49,450 bases of DNA, taken from contig PDIM01010331.1 in the NCBI GenBank assembly GCA_002811675.1, forward strand, positions 247,135 through 296,584, written 5' to 3'. This DNA comes from Ichthyosporea sp. XGB-2017a. Lineage: Eukaryota > Opisthokonta > Ichthyosporea. The position numbers were made by a program, and so were the translations under genes. This document shows, piece after piece, positions 11,772 to 22,947 of the stretch (its first letter is position 1; each line of letters opens with the position of its first letter). The notes beneath the pieces were generated by a model that had not been told where the DNA came from, made no database searches, and saw only the letters and a program-made list of their open reading frames with translations.

Positions 11772-13722
11772 TTATGATTTCGCACTCTCCTCTACCGGGG
11801 GGTGAGAGTGCCCATTCTGCAAATTATCAGCACTTCGAGAAGCATTACCTTGCTCGTCACAGCTCTTAGAACAAGTTGGATCATTGATGTCTAATGCTTT
11901 CACCCCAGAAGTCTCCATTTTAATATAAGTTATATCTGCTTTTTCATCCACACTATCATTTAGGTCACATCCATTTTTCCCGTCAATACTGACCACTTTA
12001 CCTTCATCATCATTCTGCCCTGGATAATTCATTGATGTTTCCTCATCGAATGGCTTCCCAGGAACTATTGGTTCCGCATATGCCTCTGCGTTGCCATAAG
12101 GCTGTGCTACCGCAATGTCATCATCCCCAAATCCCGTTGGATTCTCGTAGTAATTCGAAGAGTCTCCAGAGTCTCTTTTACTCAATGAAAATGAAGAGGT
12201 GTTCATTTTACTCAAAGTGAAGGCGGCGGCCGAACCAGATAAATAATCCGTTTCATATCCTTTCTGTTTGGCATACGTATCTACATCAAATGATGCATGA
12301 TTTCCGGCTTGCGCTGGAGGAGCTGGTCGCGGAGGGGCCGGTTTTGCAGGAGACGCCAGTGATTTCTTAGAGGGAACTTTCACAAACCGGTAATCGTAAA
12401 ATGACTCGCATGAAGATTGATGGTTAGAATTGGCAGACTCGGGGGTTTGATAAGGCTGCCATTTTCCGATTTCATCCCTAGGCAAATTGGCCCCATTGAC
12501 TTTCTCTTTGACACATCCAACAATATCGGTAATATTTGCACTGCTATCAGAATTTAAGGACGCTGACAAAGCCGAGATAATTGCATTCAAATTTGCTTCA
12601 TAAATGCGATCAATCGCTACAATAGATAAACAAAACGATTAAAAGAGAAAGATAACAAAAGTCAGATCAGTATTCTGTTCATTAAACACGCGTATACATC
12701 CATAAAATGACTGCTTACTTTGAGGGGTTTCCGATTGCTTTGGTTGAGGAGATGACACCGGAACAGGGGATGCACTTGTAGTGGGGACAGAAGGGTAAGA
12801 TACATTTGACGAAGAGCTGCTTCCTGGACCATTGGGATAAGGCCCCTCACTAATAGGACCCGGGCCCGTGCTATTGTTAGGGTACACAGGGCTTTGGTTG
12901 GGGTTCGATGGAGATGCCCCAGCCTTCTCCGTGTACGCTGGAGGAGCATTGAAAGGCTCCATGGGTGACCTTACCTCTGATGCTGGATTCATTTGCCTTG
13001 GAATGTCCGGAATAACCATAGCGGCATCTCGATAGGCAAGAAATATCGAGAAGGCCCTGCTATGGTACTTGAGCATTGCTTCACTCAAACTCTGGTGTGC
13101 CTGCTTGAAGCGGGAAACTTTTTCGTATTCCAAACGTGCATATGCTTGTACATCTTCCTGCGCTACATCCACTAGGCGCTTTTGAAGTTCTGCAAACTCT
13201 TCAGGTGTAATAGCCTTTTTCCCCTTCTTCTTTCCAACCTCCACAGAAGCTTTCTGCACTTTGGCTTGCAGGTGCTCGTGGCGTTTTCGCACTTCAGCAT
13301 ACTCCTTTTCCATTGCAAGGATAACTTTGTGCGAATGTGTAAACTCTTTCCTTTGTGCCAACATTTCAATTTCTAAATGCCCCAAGAAATCATACATCTG
13401 ATTAGCCTTCTCTTGAAAAGCCAATAGGTCAGCATTCTTTTCCCTCTTAGCCCACTTTCGCTGAAATTTAGCATCTACACGGGACAGAAGCACAAAAACA
13501 ACAAATCAATAAAATAACCCAAAAACAAATATTCAACACACGCAAACATCCTTCCAAGCTAAAAGTCTTCAGTCTTCTTCACTTACTGTCTCTGGACTTT
13601 TCAGTCACATTCTCCATAGCATCAGCATATCTGTATTCATGGACAATAACACCCTCCAGTCGGGCGTTGTCCATTCCCAGCACAGTTTTCGTGTTGGAGT
13701 AATAACCCTTAATCGTATTCAT
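11772..13722 (-). CDS. BAR-like coiled-coil protein with Pro-rich, PPAY-containing region
   Basis: Three exons (13722-13587, 13474-12719, 12616-11772) join in phase 1 at both introns to give 578 residues. Residues 1 to about 215 are long charged helices (for example REKNADLLAFQEKANQMYDF) whose size and pattern resemble a BAR domain, so binding to curved membranes is likely but not proven. A Pro/Ser-rich linker follows, with an APPAY WW-binding motif in its first part. A short helical segment comes next, then an acidic low-complexity tail with a second poly-Pro stretch (PAPPRPAPPA), a candidate SH3 ligand. The ATG at 13722 opens MNTIKGYYSN. The exon 3 start is fixed by phase. The family is not identified more precisely. 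Confidence 0.7.
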
Positions 13723-13837
13723 CTCGGCTATGGACTATAATTATCCTCTTTTCCCCTGTACACTCAAAATTCAAGTCTATTCCAAAACGACCCGCACAAA
13801 TCCAATAAATAAATCAAAAAATCCCCGTCAAAAGGTA

Positions 13838-13862
13838 ACAACAACAACAACAACAACAACAA
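13838..13862. repeat. CAA trinucleotide microsatellite
   Basis: About eight consecutive CAA units lie upstream of the BAR-like gene in non-coding DNA. Confidence 0.9.
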
Positions 13863-14493
13863 AAATTCCCTCTAAATCTACTTCTTCACTTATAATCTCC
13901 TTCCACCTCCACAGAACCCCTTCCTTAATCCTCTTCTTTGGTCTATAAATTAAGGGATCTAGTATCCTTCCTTTTGTCTGTGAATCCTTTAACGTCGGCA
14001 AACTATCACAAAAATGGTCTGTCTAAATTATTATTCTCTTTTTCAAATTAAAATTAATGGGGGGGGCTATGTAATATTTCTGGTTTTTTTGTACCAGGGT
14101 TCCTATACTCTTTGTTTTAAATGAGATCCTCTAGTACCTGTTTACTGCAATAGCTCACGATGCATGTCGAGTGGTCGTCCCCATCTGATGTTATACGTTA
14201 CCGGCTATATTTTTGTGGTAGAGGCTCTCATGAGTACCTCATTGGGGTCAGTCAGTTGCTAGGCTAAATGAATGGTGAATGGATTGTGTACCATATTATT
14301 TTATCGTATTGTTTTTGTGAGAATCTCAACTTCAAACATGGCCCAAGATAAAAGCCCATATGACGTCTTTAGCTTCTTTCGTGACAAACTCAATGCTTCA
14401 ATCAATCTGCGGTTATCTAACATATATCATTTTAGGTATTTGTTAATGCTTTTTTCCTAAATGGGATATATTGATTTGCGACCCTGTGAAACA

Positions 14494-14555
14494 AACTTTT
14501 GGAATCTTGTTCTTCCCATGATGGAACTTTGGGAATCTTGTGCTTTCCATGGTAC
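14494..14555. repeat. Imperfect 31-nt tandem duplication
   Basis: Copy 1 (14494-14524) and copy 2 (14525-14555) share AACTTT, GGAATCTTGT and TTCC-CATG blocks, roughly 80 percent identity by eye. They lie just beyond the 3' end of the PRCP gene. Confidence 0.6.
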
Positions 14556-14677
14556 AAAGAGCAAAGTGGTTCTATTCTTGATTAATATAAATATAGGCTT
14601 TCCATTGCCTATACTTTATTATCATCGCACTTCATGGTACATCGTAGCATGGTTAAAGTTCAATGCAAAAAATCGAA

Positions 14678-16504
14678 TTAAGAATGGTTCTCGTGCCATT
14701 CCTCAATCCATCTTCTGATTTCTCGTCGTTCGACATTCCTGGCATCGATCACAGACTGTGGATCATCTGGATGGCTGAAACGGAGGTCCAAGTGATGGGC
14801 GCCGTCCTTGATGACAAATCCAAGGACAGTTTTGGATACGTTTTCATTAATACCCTGTTAATACACACCAGCACCAAAGAAAATCAAAAAAGGAGTTAAT
14901 TAGTAAAAGAGATTATTGGCATAAGGTGATGATATGAATAAAACAGTCAATTTACTTACACCGCCCATCCAAGGATCTAACTCTCCATTAGCAAACACAA
15001 TGTTAGACGCTGCCTTTAAATCGGTGCTTCCATACTCGATGGTCGCAAAGTCGGGAACTGGTGATGTCTTCCATTTCTTCTGACAATCTTTGTAGTATTC
15101 TTCCTTATTCCAAGGCTTTGGGGGAAACATATCATTAACTCCATCGGCAGTCATTGGCATCATCATTTCCGTACATGCTATAATAATTGTTCGGCGAACA
15201 AAATTGAATTGGTTAGATATTTACAATCTCATTTCTTTTCAAAAGCCGAGGCCACTTACTTTGGTATCCCCATAGGTCACTTCCAAGGTCAGGGGTTCCT
15301 TCATTATTGAAATCAATACAGTCGAGCTGGCCAGTGTAGTTGTAGTAAATTCCTACGGAGCTCAACACGGCCTTAAAGAGGTCTCCTTTATCCGCAGCAG
15401 CCATCTTGCATGATTCTTTAACAGGCCAGCCAGGCATGGGGGTGAGAAAAGAGGTGGGGTACGGATAATTTACCATAGCCATGTAAGTGTATCCACCTAC
15501 GAACCAATCAGCAAGCTTCTCTACTTCATCTTTGCTCTTCAGTGGCTTGCACAACTTCATCTTCTCACTCAGAAACTTGCGTCCTTCCTCTGATTCACCC
15601 TTTTCAAGGACTGCATTTAGTCCATTTCGGATAGTGTTGGGGCATTCCTTATCGTATCTTGCAAAGTCATCGGTAGAGATTTTGTTAAACACTTGAGGGT
15701 CCACCAACCCTTCAAAGTAAAGAACGGGACCAGAAGAGGCAATAGCTCCTGCACACACGTGGGGGTACTTCGTGCGGAACCAGGCTGCAAGCATAGCACC
15801 ATAAGAACCACCCCACGCAATAACAGGGGCATCTTCGGTCTTCCATTCTTTCTTTAGCTTGGTTAACATATACGCATAATCAGCCAATGCTTGGGCAGAC
15901 GTCAGCAAGCCAATCTTATCCGGTCCAAATGACTCTTTTCCAAAGGGAAGACTCTTTCCATAGTAGCGATGCTCAGCAAATACCACCAAGGCACCAAATT
16001 CCTTGGCAGCCTCCCACTGAAAGCCAGTGTTCTTGGCAAACATCTCAATGGCGCCTTCATTTCCACAGTAAAAGAATATGGGTCCAACTCTTCCTTTTTC
16101 ATCTTTCTTCCAGTAGTCAGCTGCAGTTCCACAAGTACAATACATACAAATTGTTAATATTTCGCTCTACGCATATACGTCAATATACAGAAACAGGGCA
16201 CATTTTTCATGCCCTTTTGGTACTTACAGTTAATCAAATACTTTTGTTGGAAAGTCTTTTTTTCAGTTTGGAAGTTAAAGTGGTCTACAATCTGAGTAAA
16301 GTACTTTTCCTCATACTTGATATCCATATCGTTTGACATAGCGTGCTCTTGTTCATGCAGCAAAGGCTTCGCGCTATCATGATGTCTCCAGATTTGCTTA
16401 AAGCGGTTCCATACTCCATTCATAGGCAGCATCAGTCCAAGTGAAGGGCCCACAAACCCCAAAAGGAGCACTACGCAGACTACTTTGCTATTAAATCCAC
16501 GCAT
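14678..16504 (-). CDS. PRCP: Lysosomal Pro-X carboxypeptidase-like serine peptidase (S28)
   Basis: The enzyme cleaves residues after proline and acts in lysosomes or outside the cell. Four exons (16504-16228, 16120-15260, 15177-14960, 14854-14678) give 510 residues with every junction in phase. Residues 1-24 are a signal peptide. The catalytic triad is visible: Ser in GGSYGAMLAAW, Asp in NGELDPWMGGV and His in GAHHLDLR. The latter two are in the small exons 3 and 4, so the splice model is needed for activity. The family block YCGNEGAIE and the helical SKS-type lid with paired Cys are also present. Exon 3 begins with TCTEMMMPM, a strong family landmark. PRCP and DPP7 are hard to separate; length and motifs favour PRCP. 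Confidence 0.93.
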
Positions 16505-17192
16505 TTTCTAAAATTTGTTTGCAATACGCAACTGTTGTCAAGGAGTAAAATTAAATCACACTAATTCTGACTGAAACGAATTATTGTGAATTCATAATCC
16601 GAAATAAAAACAAAAAGTATAAAACAAGAAGAAAAAGCGATCGATCAATCACAAAAATGTGCCAATAACTTCCAACAGCTTGGGGAAATAAAAAACAAGA
16701 AAAACCGGTAAAAAAAGGGGATCGATCATATCACAACTGTAATAAAATAAATGCGGAGGTGGAATATGTCATGTGATGGTATAGATAGGGCTAGGGTTGA
16801 GATAGGGCTAGGGTTATGTGTGTCCACGTGTATAGCCCCCTTCCCTGCCTCATGGCCGTCCCTGCAAAGGTCTGGAGACGTTGTGTTGGTTTCAAAATTA
16901 ATTATTTTGTGTTTGGTTTACAGTTAAGGAAGGTGTTCTTTTTCTTTGGATTTATTATTATTAGACTACTTGACTGGCTGGAATCTCTTTGTGGACTGCA
17001 GGGGGGGTACTGTGCCTGGTTAGGAGAGAGAGATACAAGGGAAGGAGACTGCAAGAGGCGTATCTAGAAGAGGATTGGGAGAGGGGGTGTATGATTGAGT
17101 AGGAAACCTGCGACAGAAAAACTAACGAATAGAGTAGAAGAGATAACGAAGGCGTTGAGCTATATAGCTTTTAATTTTACACGGTGTAGATT
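16505..17192. promoter_or_regulatory. Divergent promoter region of the PRCP and MRPS28 genes
   Basis: This 688-nt spacer separates outward-facing genes. It contains a tandem telo-box-like pair at 16784-16815 and a CACGTG hexamer just after it (about 16825-16830). G-rich sequence occurs near 17000-17010. No gene is supported inside it. Confidence 0.5.
16784..16815 (+). promoter_or_regulatory. Tandem telo-box-like element
   Basis: GATAGGGCTAGGGTT occurs twice (16784-16798 and 16801-16815) with a 17-nt period. TAGGGTT resembles the telo box found in plant promoters of translation genes. A nuclear gene for a mitochondrial ribosomal protein lies about 380 nt downstream. The repeat is seen; the role is inferred. 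Confidence 0.45.
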
Positions 17193-17702
17193 ATGATTGG
17201 TAGTATTTCGAGTAAATCGATGAGCGCTGCGCGTCTGATTGGTTGTTCTGGGTTGATGACGCGGACGGGGTATAAAACCGGCTCAATAAATAGAGTAGGG
17301 GAGATGGTCAAAAGTAGGGGTCTTCCGCAGCTGTTCCTGCCTGGTGCAGTGAGACAAGTTTGTGGGACCTCGGCGTGTTCTTTTGATAATCCCGAAGGAG
17401 TAAAGCGATTTTCAGAAGTCTTCCAAGAAGATCCTCTGTGTCAGGTAACAGATGTTCGGGGGAAAATGTTGCTGGGGAATGTGCTGGGGTTTAAACAAGA
17501 TTTTGTATATGTGGATGTTGGATTAAAGTATCCTGCTGTAGCGCCAGTAGCTCCCGGTATTCGCCCTGCTGTTCTCCGGCCTGGAATGACAGTGATGGTA
17601 CAGATGCGCGATATTGAATTGACAAAGACGCTACTTGGTCAGAGTAGGCCCAGTGGGGGAGGGGAAGCTGAGGTGGAGTTAGTTCACATCTATGAAAGCT
17701 GA
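17193..17702 (+). CDS. MRPS28: Mitochondrial small-subunit ribosomal protein bS1m (MRPS28)
   Basis: The 169-residue protein has a mitochondrial-type N-terminus: basic, Ser/Arg-rich, no acidic residues in about the first 40. It then carries the MRPS28 core. The landmarks are FSEVFQEDPLCQV, the S1-like strand FVYVDVGLKYP, and MRDIELTKTLLGQ, which matches the family DLELTxxFLG. It would act as a structural protein of the mitochondrial small subunit. The ATG at 17193 is the first in frame and gives the targeting peptide. No introns. AATAAA lies at 17762-17767, 60 nt past the TGA. Confidence 0.85.
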   Translation: MIGSISSKSMSAARLIGCSGLMTRTGYKTGSINRVGEMVKSRGLPQLFLPGAVRQVCGTSACSFDNPEGVKRFSEVFQEDPLCQVTDVRGKMLLGNVLGFKQDFVYVDVGLKYPAVAPVAPGIRPAVLRPGMTVMVQMRDIELTKTLLGQSRPSGGGEAEVELVHIYES

Positions 17703-18041
17703 AGAAGAAGAAAAAAATGAAGAAAGATAGCTTCCCAAGGAGCCTTCAATGTACAATGGATAATAAAATTTAAAGCTAAACACGACTGTTTCTTCTTTGT
17801 TGACCCTTACTCTTGCTAGTTGTTTTTTGCTGTGCTTCTAATTGCAACAACTTTATTATTAAGAAATAATTACATAGATATGATGAAGTTCGATAAATTA
17901 TTAAATATAAATGAATGATAATGTAAATGAAGACCGAAAGGAGTTGATGAAAGGCGACAAGCTTATATGAGTGGCAAGGATGCCAAAAATGAAAAGCAGA
18001 GGAGCTAGATGCTTCGAATAGTTATGTTTAAAGAGCGCTAA
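17703..18041. other. Convergent 3' region of MRPS28 and the kinase gene
   Basis: It holds AATAAA for MRPS28 at 17762-17767 and a TTTATTATT stretch near 17850 that could serve the minus-strand kinase transcript. It is otherwise AT-rich. Confidence 0.5.
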
Positions 18042-20752
18042 TCATTTAGGTACCCTTCTCCGACTATCTGTGACTGGGGTGAAGTAATTGCTCCCCTGAA
18101 GAAGCTTGGAAAGGCGGGATGTTGTGTTTAATTCATACACAGACGATGGAAGGACAGCAGCTGAAGAGGTACGTCGTTTTGGGCTAATTTGTTGCATGCC
18201 AAGATGCACCGTTTTCATGTTGATTTGTTGCATCTTTCCTACTTTAATAGAGTCTTTTACAACCTTTGGGGAACTGATGGGGCGAGGGGGAGCCCGGACA
18301 TCTATGTCCAACCCTTGTTTGAGAAAGGCGTTGGAATCTTCTACCTTCGATAAAGACATGGCTTTAACCCTTCGCAAAGTTGCGGTTGGCGTTGGTGTTT
18401 CTACTTGTTCAGAAAACCGGGTCTCGGAGGCAGCTTTCCTGACAGGCATGCCCACTCGACCTCGAGGACTTTTGCGAAGAAGTTTCTTATTGCTCCAATT
18501 CAATGCTTTGGCATCCTTCAGATTCGGTGCAGAGTTAAACTTTTTAGAGCCTTCGTCTAGTACGAATGTGACACGCTTTTCCTTTGATGTTAAATCTCCG
18601 AAAGATGTGGTCACTTTTTCTTGAATTGATCGCGTTTGCTTCAGGGGTGGTGGTGCATTAATGTTACTTTCACTATTCGTATGATTTAATACTTCTCCAT
18701 TCACTTCAGGTTCTGCCCCTTGCGAATCACTTTGCTTTGTATTGGAATCAAAATCGAAGCCCCCGAGGTCCCAGCTTTCAATCCCCGAGGCCTCGAGCAA
18801 ATTCTGCTGAGCCTCTTCATCCTTTTCAAAGGACGTAAATTTTACTGGGCGTCTTTCTATTCGAGAGTCTCTGGTGATGATACTTGAAGATACCCTACGA
18901 TTCACTGGGTATTGAGAAGACCCTAGCAATATTTGCTTTGCTATATCCTTGGCATTAAAGTCTTCTTGCTTTTGATCGTCAGCGCTTGCCTTTAAACCAG
19001 CAGTAGAGACCTGCTCCTTGCTTGGTGGTGCAGTTGCTGTTCTCGCATTCCCCGTTGAAGATGCACTTTTTTCCCTTCTCCTTACAATATATTGCATCCC
19101 CTTTTCTGGAGCCTTACCCAAAACTTGGTCAATGTCCTTATTTAAATTTTCTGTGCCACCATCTGCAGAGTTTGCTGTAATCGATTCCCGCTCCACTTTA
19201 CTGGTGTCGGCTTCTGATTCTAAATTAGTTTGAGAACTTTCTTTGACATCTTCGCTCATCAACGTACTTTCTTTCGTTTCTACTTTTCTCTCCACCCCTT
19301 CTTCAGCCTGTGTGGCGGGCGTTTCCTCAATCCTCGATTCAGCAGTCTTGTGGACATTTGTTGTTGGCGCTTCTAAGCTGATGCTCACAGGGGACTTTTC
19401 TTCGATACTTTTTTCAACTTTTTCTTTTTTCAGAATACCTGGAGGCATCCCTGAGCTATCCGTTGGTAGAGGTTGCAAAGACTTAGGTGTGTCTTTACTA
19501 TTTTGATCGATATCGTCGCTATTTAATACTATTTTTACCACCTTGCACAATGGTTCCTTTTCTTCGTTTTCTTCTCTCTGCGAAGGGGCGTCTCTCTCCA
19601 TTAGTGTTCTGTATTCTGTTCTTTCCTTTTCCCACTGGACTGGATCCTGCCTCTTTTTGATAATGAACAAGCGATATAACGCACCGGCACCATTGTAGTT
19701 GTTGTTCAATATTGAATCAATGGCTTTCTCTTTTGCATATCCTATATCCTCTAGTTCGTCCAAAAGATCCATATCAATGGTAGATTTGCGTACCTGCCTA
19801 GGTGTTTGCAGACCTTCTTCATATACTTTCTGTTTGCAAATTTGTTGGGGATTTAAGCCCATCCATCTATGCTTAAGCACAGCTTCAATGGTAAGTCGAA
19901 CTTTCGGATTCACAGTCAACATTCCACGCAATAAGTTTTGACATTCTGAAAAATCGCCCAAAATACCCATTTCAATTTGTAAAATTCGCTTAAAGGTTAA
20001 GACTTTTTTTTTTCTTTTGATAGCACATATACACTGCAACGCTTACCTTTGGAAATGTTCGAACCGAGATTCAATCTCCCGTTCTTTGTTTTATGAAGAA
20101 GCTCCTCATATGTTTTACCCTTGAAAGGGAGTTTTCCTGTCACCATTGTAAACAGTGTTACCCCAAGACTCCAAATATCAGCAGCCATAGCATTGAATCT
20201 CTTTCCTTTATCATTGTGCTCCAATAATTCGGGCGCAGAGTGTGTTAATGTTCCAGGCCGAGATTTTGTCAGCCCTTCCTTCCCAGTCACTTTACTCAGC
20301 CCAAAATCAGCCAACTTGATAGTCATATTTTCATCCAACAGAATGTTGTCTCCTTTTAGATCCCGATGACATATTCCACTCTGATGGCAATAATGCAAAG
20401 CCGCGACGATTTGCCTAAAGAAGGGCTTAGCTTCATTTTCACCCATAGCCCCGTTCTTCCTCAATGTTCTTCCCAGACTTCCTTCACTCGCATATTCTTC
20501 CACGATATGGATTGAATCAACTGTTTCGATAACCTCATAGAGCTTCACAATATTGGAATGGTCTAATAACATCATGATCTCGGCTTCATGTAAATAGTCC
20601 TTCAGCCTATCAACGTCAGTTTTCTTTGTTGTCTTGATGGCCACTTTTGTTCCTGTGATTCTGTGTGTCCCTGTACGCACAGCTCCATAGGCACCATTCC
20701 CTATAAAGTCCCCCACTGCATAGTTGCCAATGAATTTGGAGGGAAATTCCAT
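18042..20752 (-). CDS. CAMK-like Ser/Thr kinase with UBA segment and long disordered tail
   Basis: Two exons (20752-20047, 19945-18042) join in phase 1 to give 869 residues. The kinase domain spans about residues 8-265: glycine loop GNGAYG, VAIK lysine, HRDLKGDN catalytic loop, ADFGLS, and an APE block within GTLTHSAPELLE. The exon join restores SNISKECQNLLRGML, the end of the catalytic lobe. A UBA-like segment follows (LLDELEDIGYAKEKAIDSI), as in AMPK-related kinases such as MARK and BRSK, then about 550 disordered residues. The activation segment lacks the usual PxYxAPE form and the catalytic loop has KGDN rather than KPEN. Activity is expected, since Lys, HRD and DFG are all present. The ATG at 20752 is upstream-most with a natural start; an extra 5' exon cannot be excluded. 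Confidence 0.85.
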
Positions 20753-21345
20753 GCTGTCATGTAACTTTGCTAAAGTTTCTAAAGAAAGGCGATTGGTTAC
20801 ACAAGCCAAAAAAGAAGAGTACAAAAGAAAGAACAAAACACACAAAGTAGACAATCTGTCTATCTTAATAATCACCAAAGATTCTTTCTGAGTATGTAGA
20901 TTGTTCAACCAAGACGGAAAATGATTTCCCTTACGAGACCCTCAGCCCTTTCCAACTCGTTGTCCTCCAAAACGTGCCTTTTTCAAACCTCCTACTTGCA
21001 CGTGAAGCGTCCTTGCCACAGCAAAAAAAAAAAGAAGAAAAGGGCGCACAGAAACTTTTAAAAATAGTGTAAGAATTATTGCCCCACCAAATTGAAACTT
21101 GTAGTGGTGAATATAAATTCTGGCACAACCAGGCTTTCCATAGTGAGCGTGTCACATGGCACAAATATATATTAATAATCCGCTAAAATAATCCGCTAAA
21201 TTCACTTCTAATTTTTCCAATGATCCCAATATATTTTCGTTTTCTCGATCTAATTATAGAATGCATGATGCTACAAATGTTGTTATTTGTGTTTGTTTTT
21301 ATTTCAGTGTCTATTATGTGTATGGCATTAGAAGGACCGAGGTTA
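20753..21345. other. Upstream region of the kinase gene and 3' flank of the LanC-like gene
   Basis: TTTATT at 21298-21303 (minus-strand AATAAA) lies about 45 nt past the LanC-like stop. An acceptor-like TTTCTTTAG sits just upstream of the kinase ATG on the minus strand, so a 5' untranslated exon is possible. No gene is supported. Confidence 0.5.
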
Positions 21346-22671
21346 TCAGAGAAACAGACCCCAATTAAGCTCATATCCTGGGAATGAAGCTTTCTTGGGT
21401 TGAAGAATGTCAGCTGTGAAACAGACAAGTCCACAAAGGCCTTCGTAGAGAGAGAAAGGTCGATTAGGGACCATGAGAAGTTGCTTAAACCGTGCAGCAT
21501 CTTCCATTGCGAAGCGTAAGAATTCTCTTGACATTGCAAGGTATTTGCGATATTCAGACACTGCTTCACCTCTGAGCTCTGCAAGAGTTCTGCCAGCAAG
21601 CAAGAAAGCATACCCATTACCTGACAACCCATGACACAGCCCAAAGCCCTTTGTAAGAAGACCTCGAGCCCACACACAAGCTAGAGCTGCTTCTAAAGGT
21701 GAATTGTCCAGAAGTTGATTACCATACACCTTCATGTATCTGCAAAGAAGTGGTACTATCCCTGGGGCACCATGACACCATTGTACGAGCTTTGAAGGGG
21801 AAGAGTTTGAAGGGGGAGAGGAGGATGGGAAATTTCCATTCGTCTCTTGAATGGACACGACATATTTAACTGAAAACAGAAGTCTCTCCTCAATATCTTT
21901 AGCATATTCACTTTCGTCTAGCAGCCCATCTTCTTTGCAGTATAGAAGTATCAGCAAAATACCACAAATTCCATGGGCACCACCCAAGTAAGGCTTTCCA
22001 TGCCACTCACACATTAGCAGTTGTGGATGATACAAATGCAAGTTCTTCTTCACGTACTCGGTGCATTGCATATATATAGAGTCAATGATTTCTACACACC
22101 TCTCCTTGGATACCACCTCTGTCCCCAAATTTCTTCGAGCCATCAGATACGAAAAGAGCAGGCCCGCTTTCCCATACATCAGCTCGCAAGAGTGCTCCGT
22201 ATTGTGTGGGATTGAAAGAAGAAGATTAATAAACTGCTTTTGTTTTTCATGCTCTCCGCGAAGTTTACTAATCATTGCCCCTAGCACACAAAAGCCACTT
22301 GATCCACAAAGAAAGGATGGTCCGTGTAGCCTCAAAGCACCTTCAGTATAATCTCTATAAAGGAAATCGAACAATAAAGCACCTCTTTCGAAGTAAGCTA
22401 CCCTTTCACTATGTGAAAGAGCACCACATTGAGAGAGTTTTAAGCACGAAAGGATTGCACCACCACCACCTGTATACACTGAAGCATCTTTCCCCTTGTC
22501 GCGCAAAGCTTCCTCGTAATACCCGATTCCCTGCTCTGCTATGTTAACCAAGAAAGTTTTAATCTCTGATTCACTGGGGAACTGAGATGCTGCTGCTGCA
22601 GGCCTCAATGTATTTTCAAAAAAGAGAGTCGGCTTTTCATTGCGAGAAGGGCGTTGTTCATCGGGATCCAT
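21346..22671 (-). CDS. LANCL: LanC-like protein (LANCL family)
   Basis: The 441-residue protein is a zinc-dependent alpha/alpha barrel related to bacterial lanthionine cyclases. Animal LANCL proteins bind glutathione and are reported to add it to dehydroamino acids formed in damaged phosphoproteins. Seven GxxG-type barrel repeats are visible (for example YTGGGGAILSCL, YGKAGLLFSYL, YLGGAHGICGIL). Zinc ligands are Cys in WCHGAPGI and the Cys-His pair in LCHGLSGNGY; the HGxxG catalytic-type motifs are intact. The C-terminus ends in the family manner (FPGYEL) with a short WGLFL extension. No introns. The ATG at 22671 is clear. I cannot assign it to LANCL1, 2 or 3. Confidence 0.95.
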   Translation of the reverse strand: MDPDEQRPSRNEKPTLFFENTLRPAAAASQFPSESEIKTFLVNIAEQGIGYYEEALRDKGKDASVYTGGGGAILSCLKLSQCGALSHSERVAYFERGALLFDFLYRDYTEGALRLHGPSFLCGSSGFCVLGAMISKLRGEHEKQKQFINLLLSIPHNTEHSCELMYGKAGLLFSYLMARRNLGTEVVSKERCVEIIDSIYMQCTEYVKKNLHLYHPQLLMCEWHGKPYLGGAHGICGILLILLYCKEDGLLDESEYAKDIEERLLFSVKYVVSIQETNGNFPSSSPPSNSSPSKLVQWCHGAPGIVPLLCRYMKVYGNQLLDNSPLEAALACVWARGLLTKGFGLCHGLSGNGYAFLLAGRTLAELRGEAVSEYRKYLAMSREFLRFAMEDAARFKQLLMVPNRPFSLYEGLCGLVCFTADILQPKKASFPGYELNWGLFL

Positions 22672-22947
22672 TCTGGAAACTTTTGCACAAGCCGAGCACC
22701 TCCTTTAAATCACCCACATATAATCTTGCCTCATTGAATCTTCCTCCGACTTGAAAAAACTGAAAAGCATTAATAACAACACCAACAAAAATAGTCTCCA
22801 CAGCAGGGGCTCCCTCATGTGGAGTTTTCGCGCCAAAAGGGTTCCTTTTCTGTGTTCAATTTTTGTCATTTACCTTTCATCGACTGGTGTTCTTTTTATT
22901 TCTAGTTATACGTTAACTCCGTTCTTGCCGTCCTTCCACTTTACAAT

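Larger units (their letters stand above)
13723..14677. other. Intergenic region with CAA microsatellite and 31-nt tandem repeat
   Basis: It holds a CAA trinucleotide run at about 13838-13862, a G run near 14060, and an imperfect 31-nt tandem duplication at 14494-14555. A TTTATT near 14617 may serve as the PRCP polyadenylation signal on the minus strand. No coding region is supported. Confidence 0.55.
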
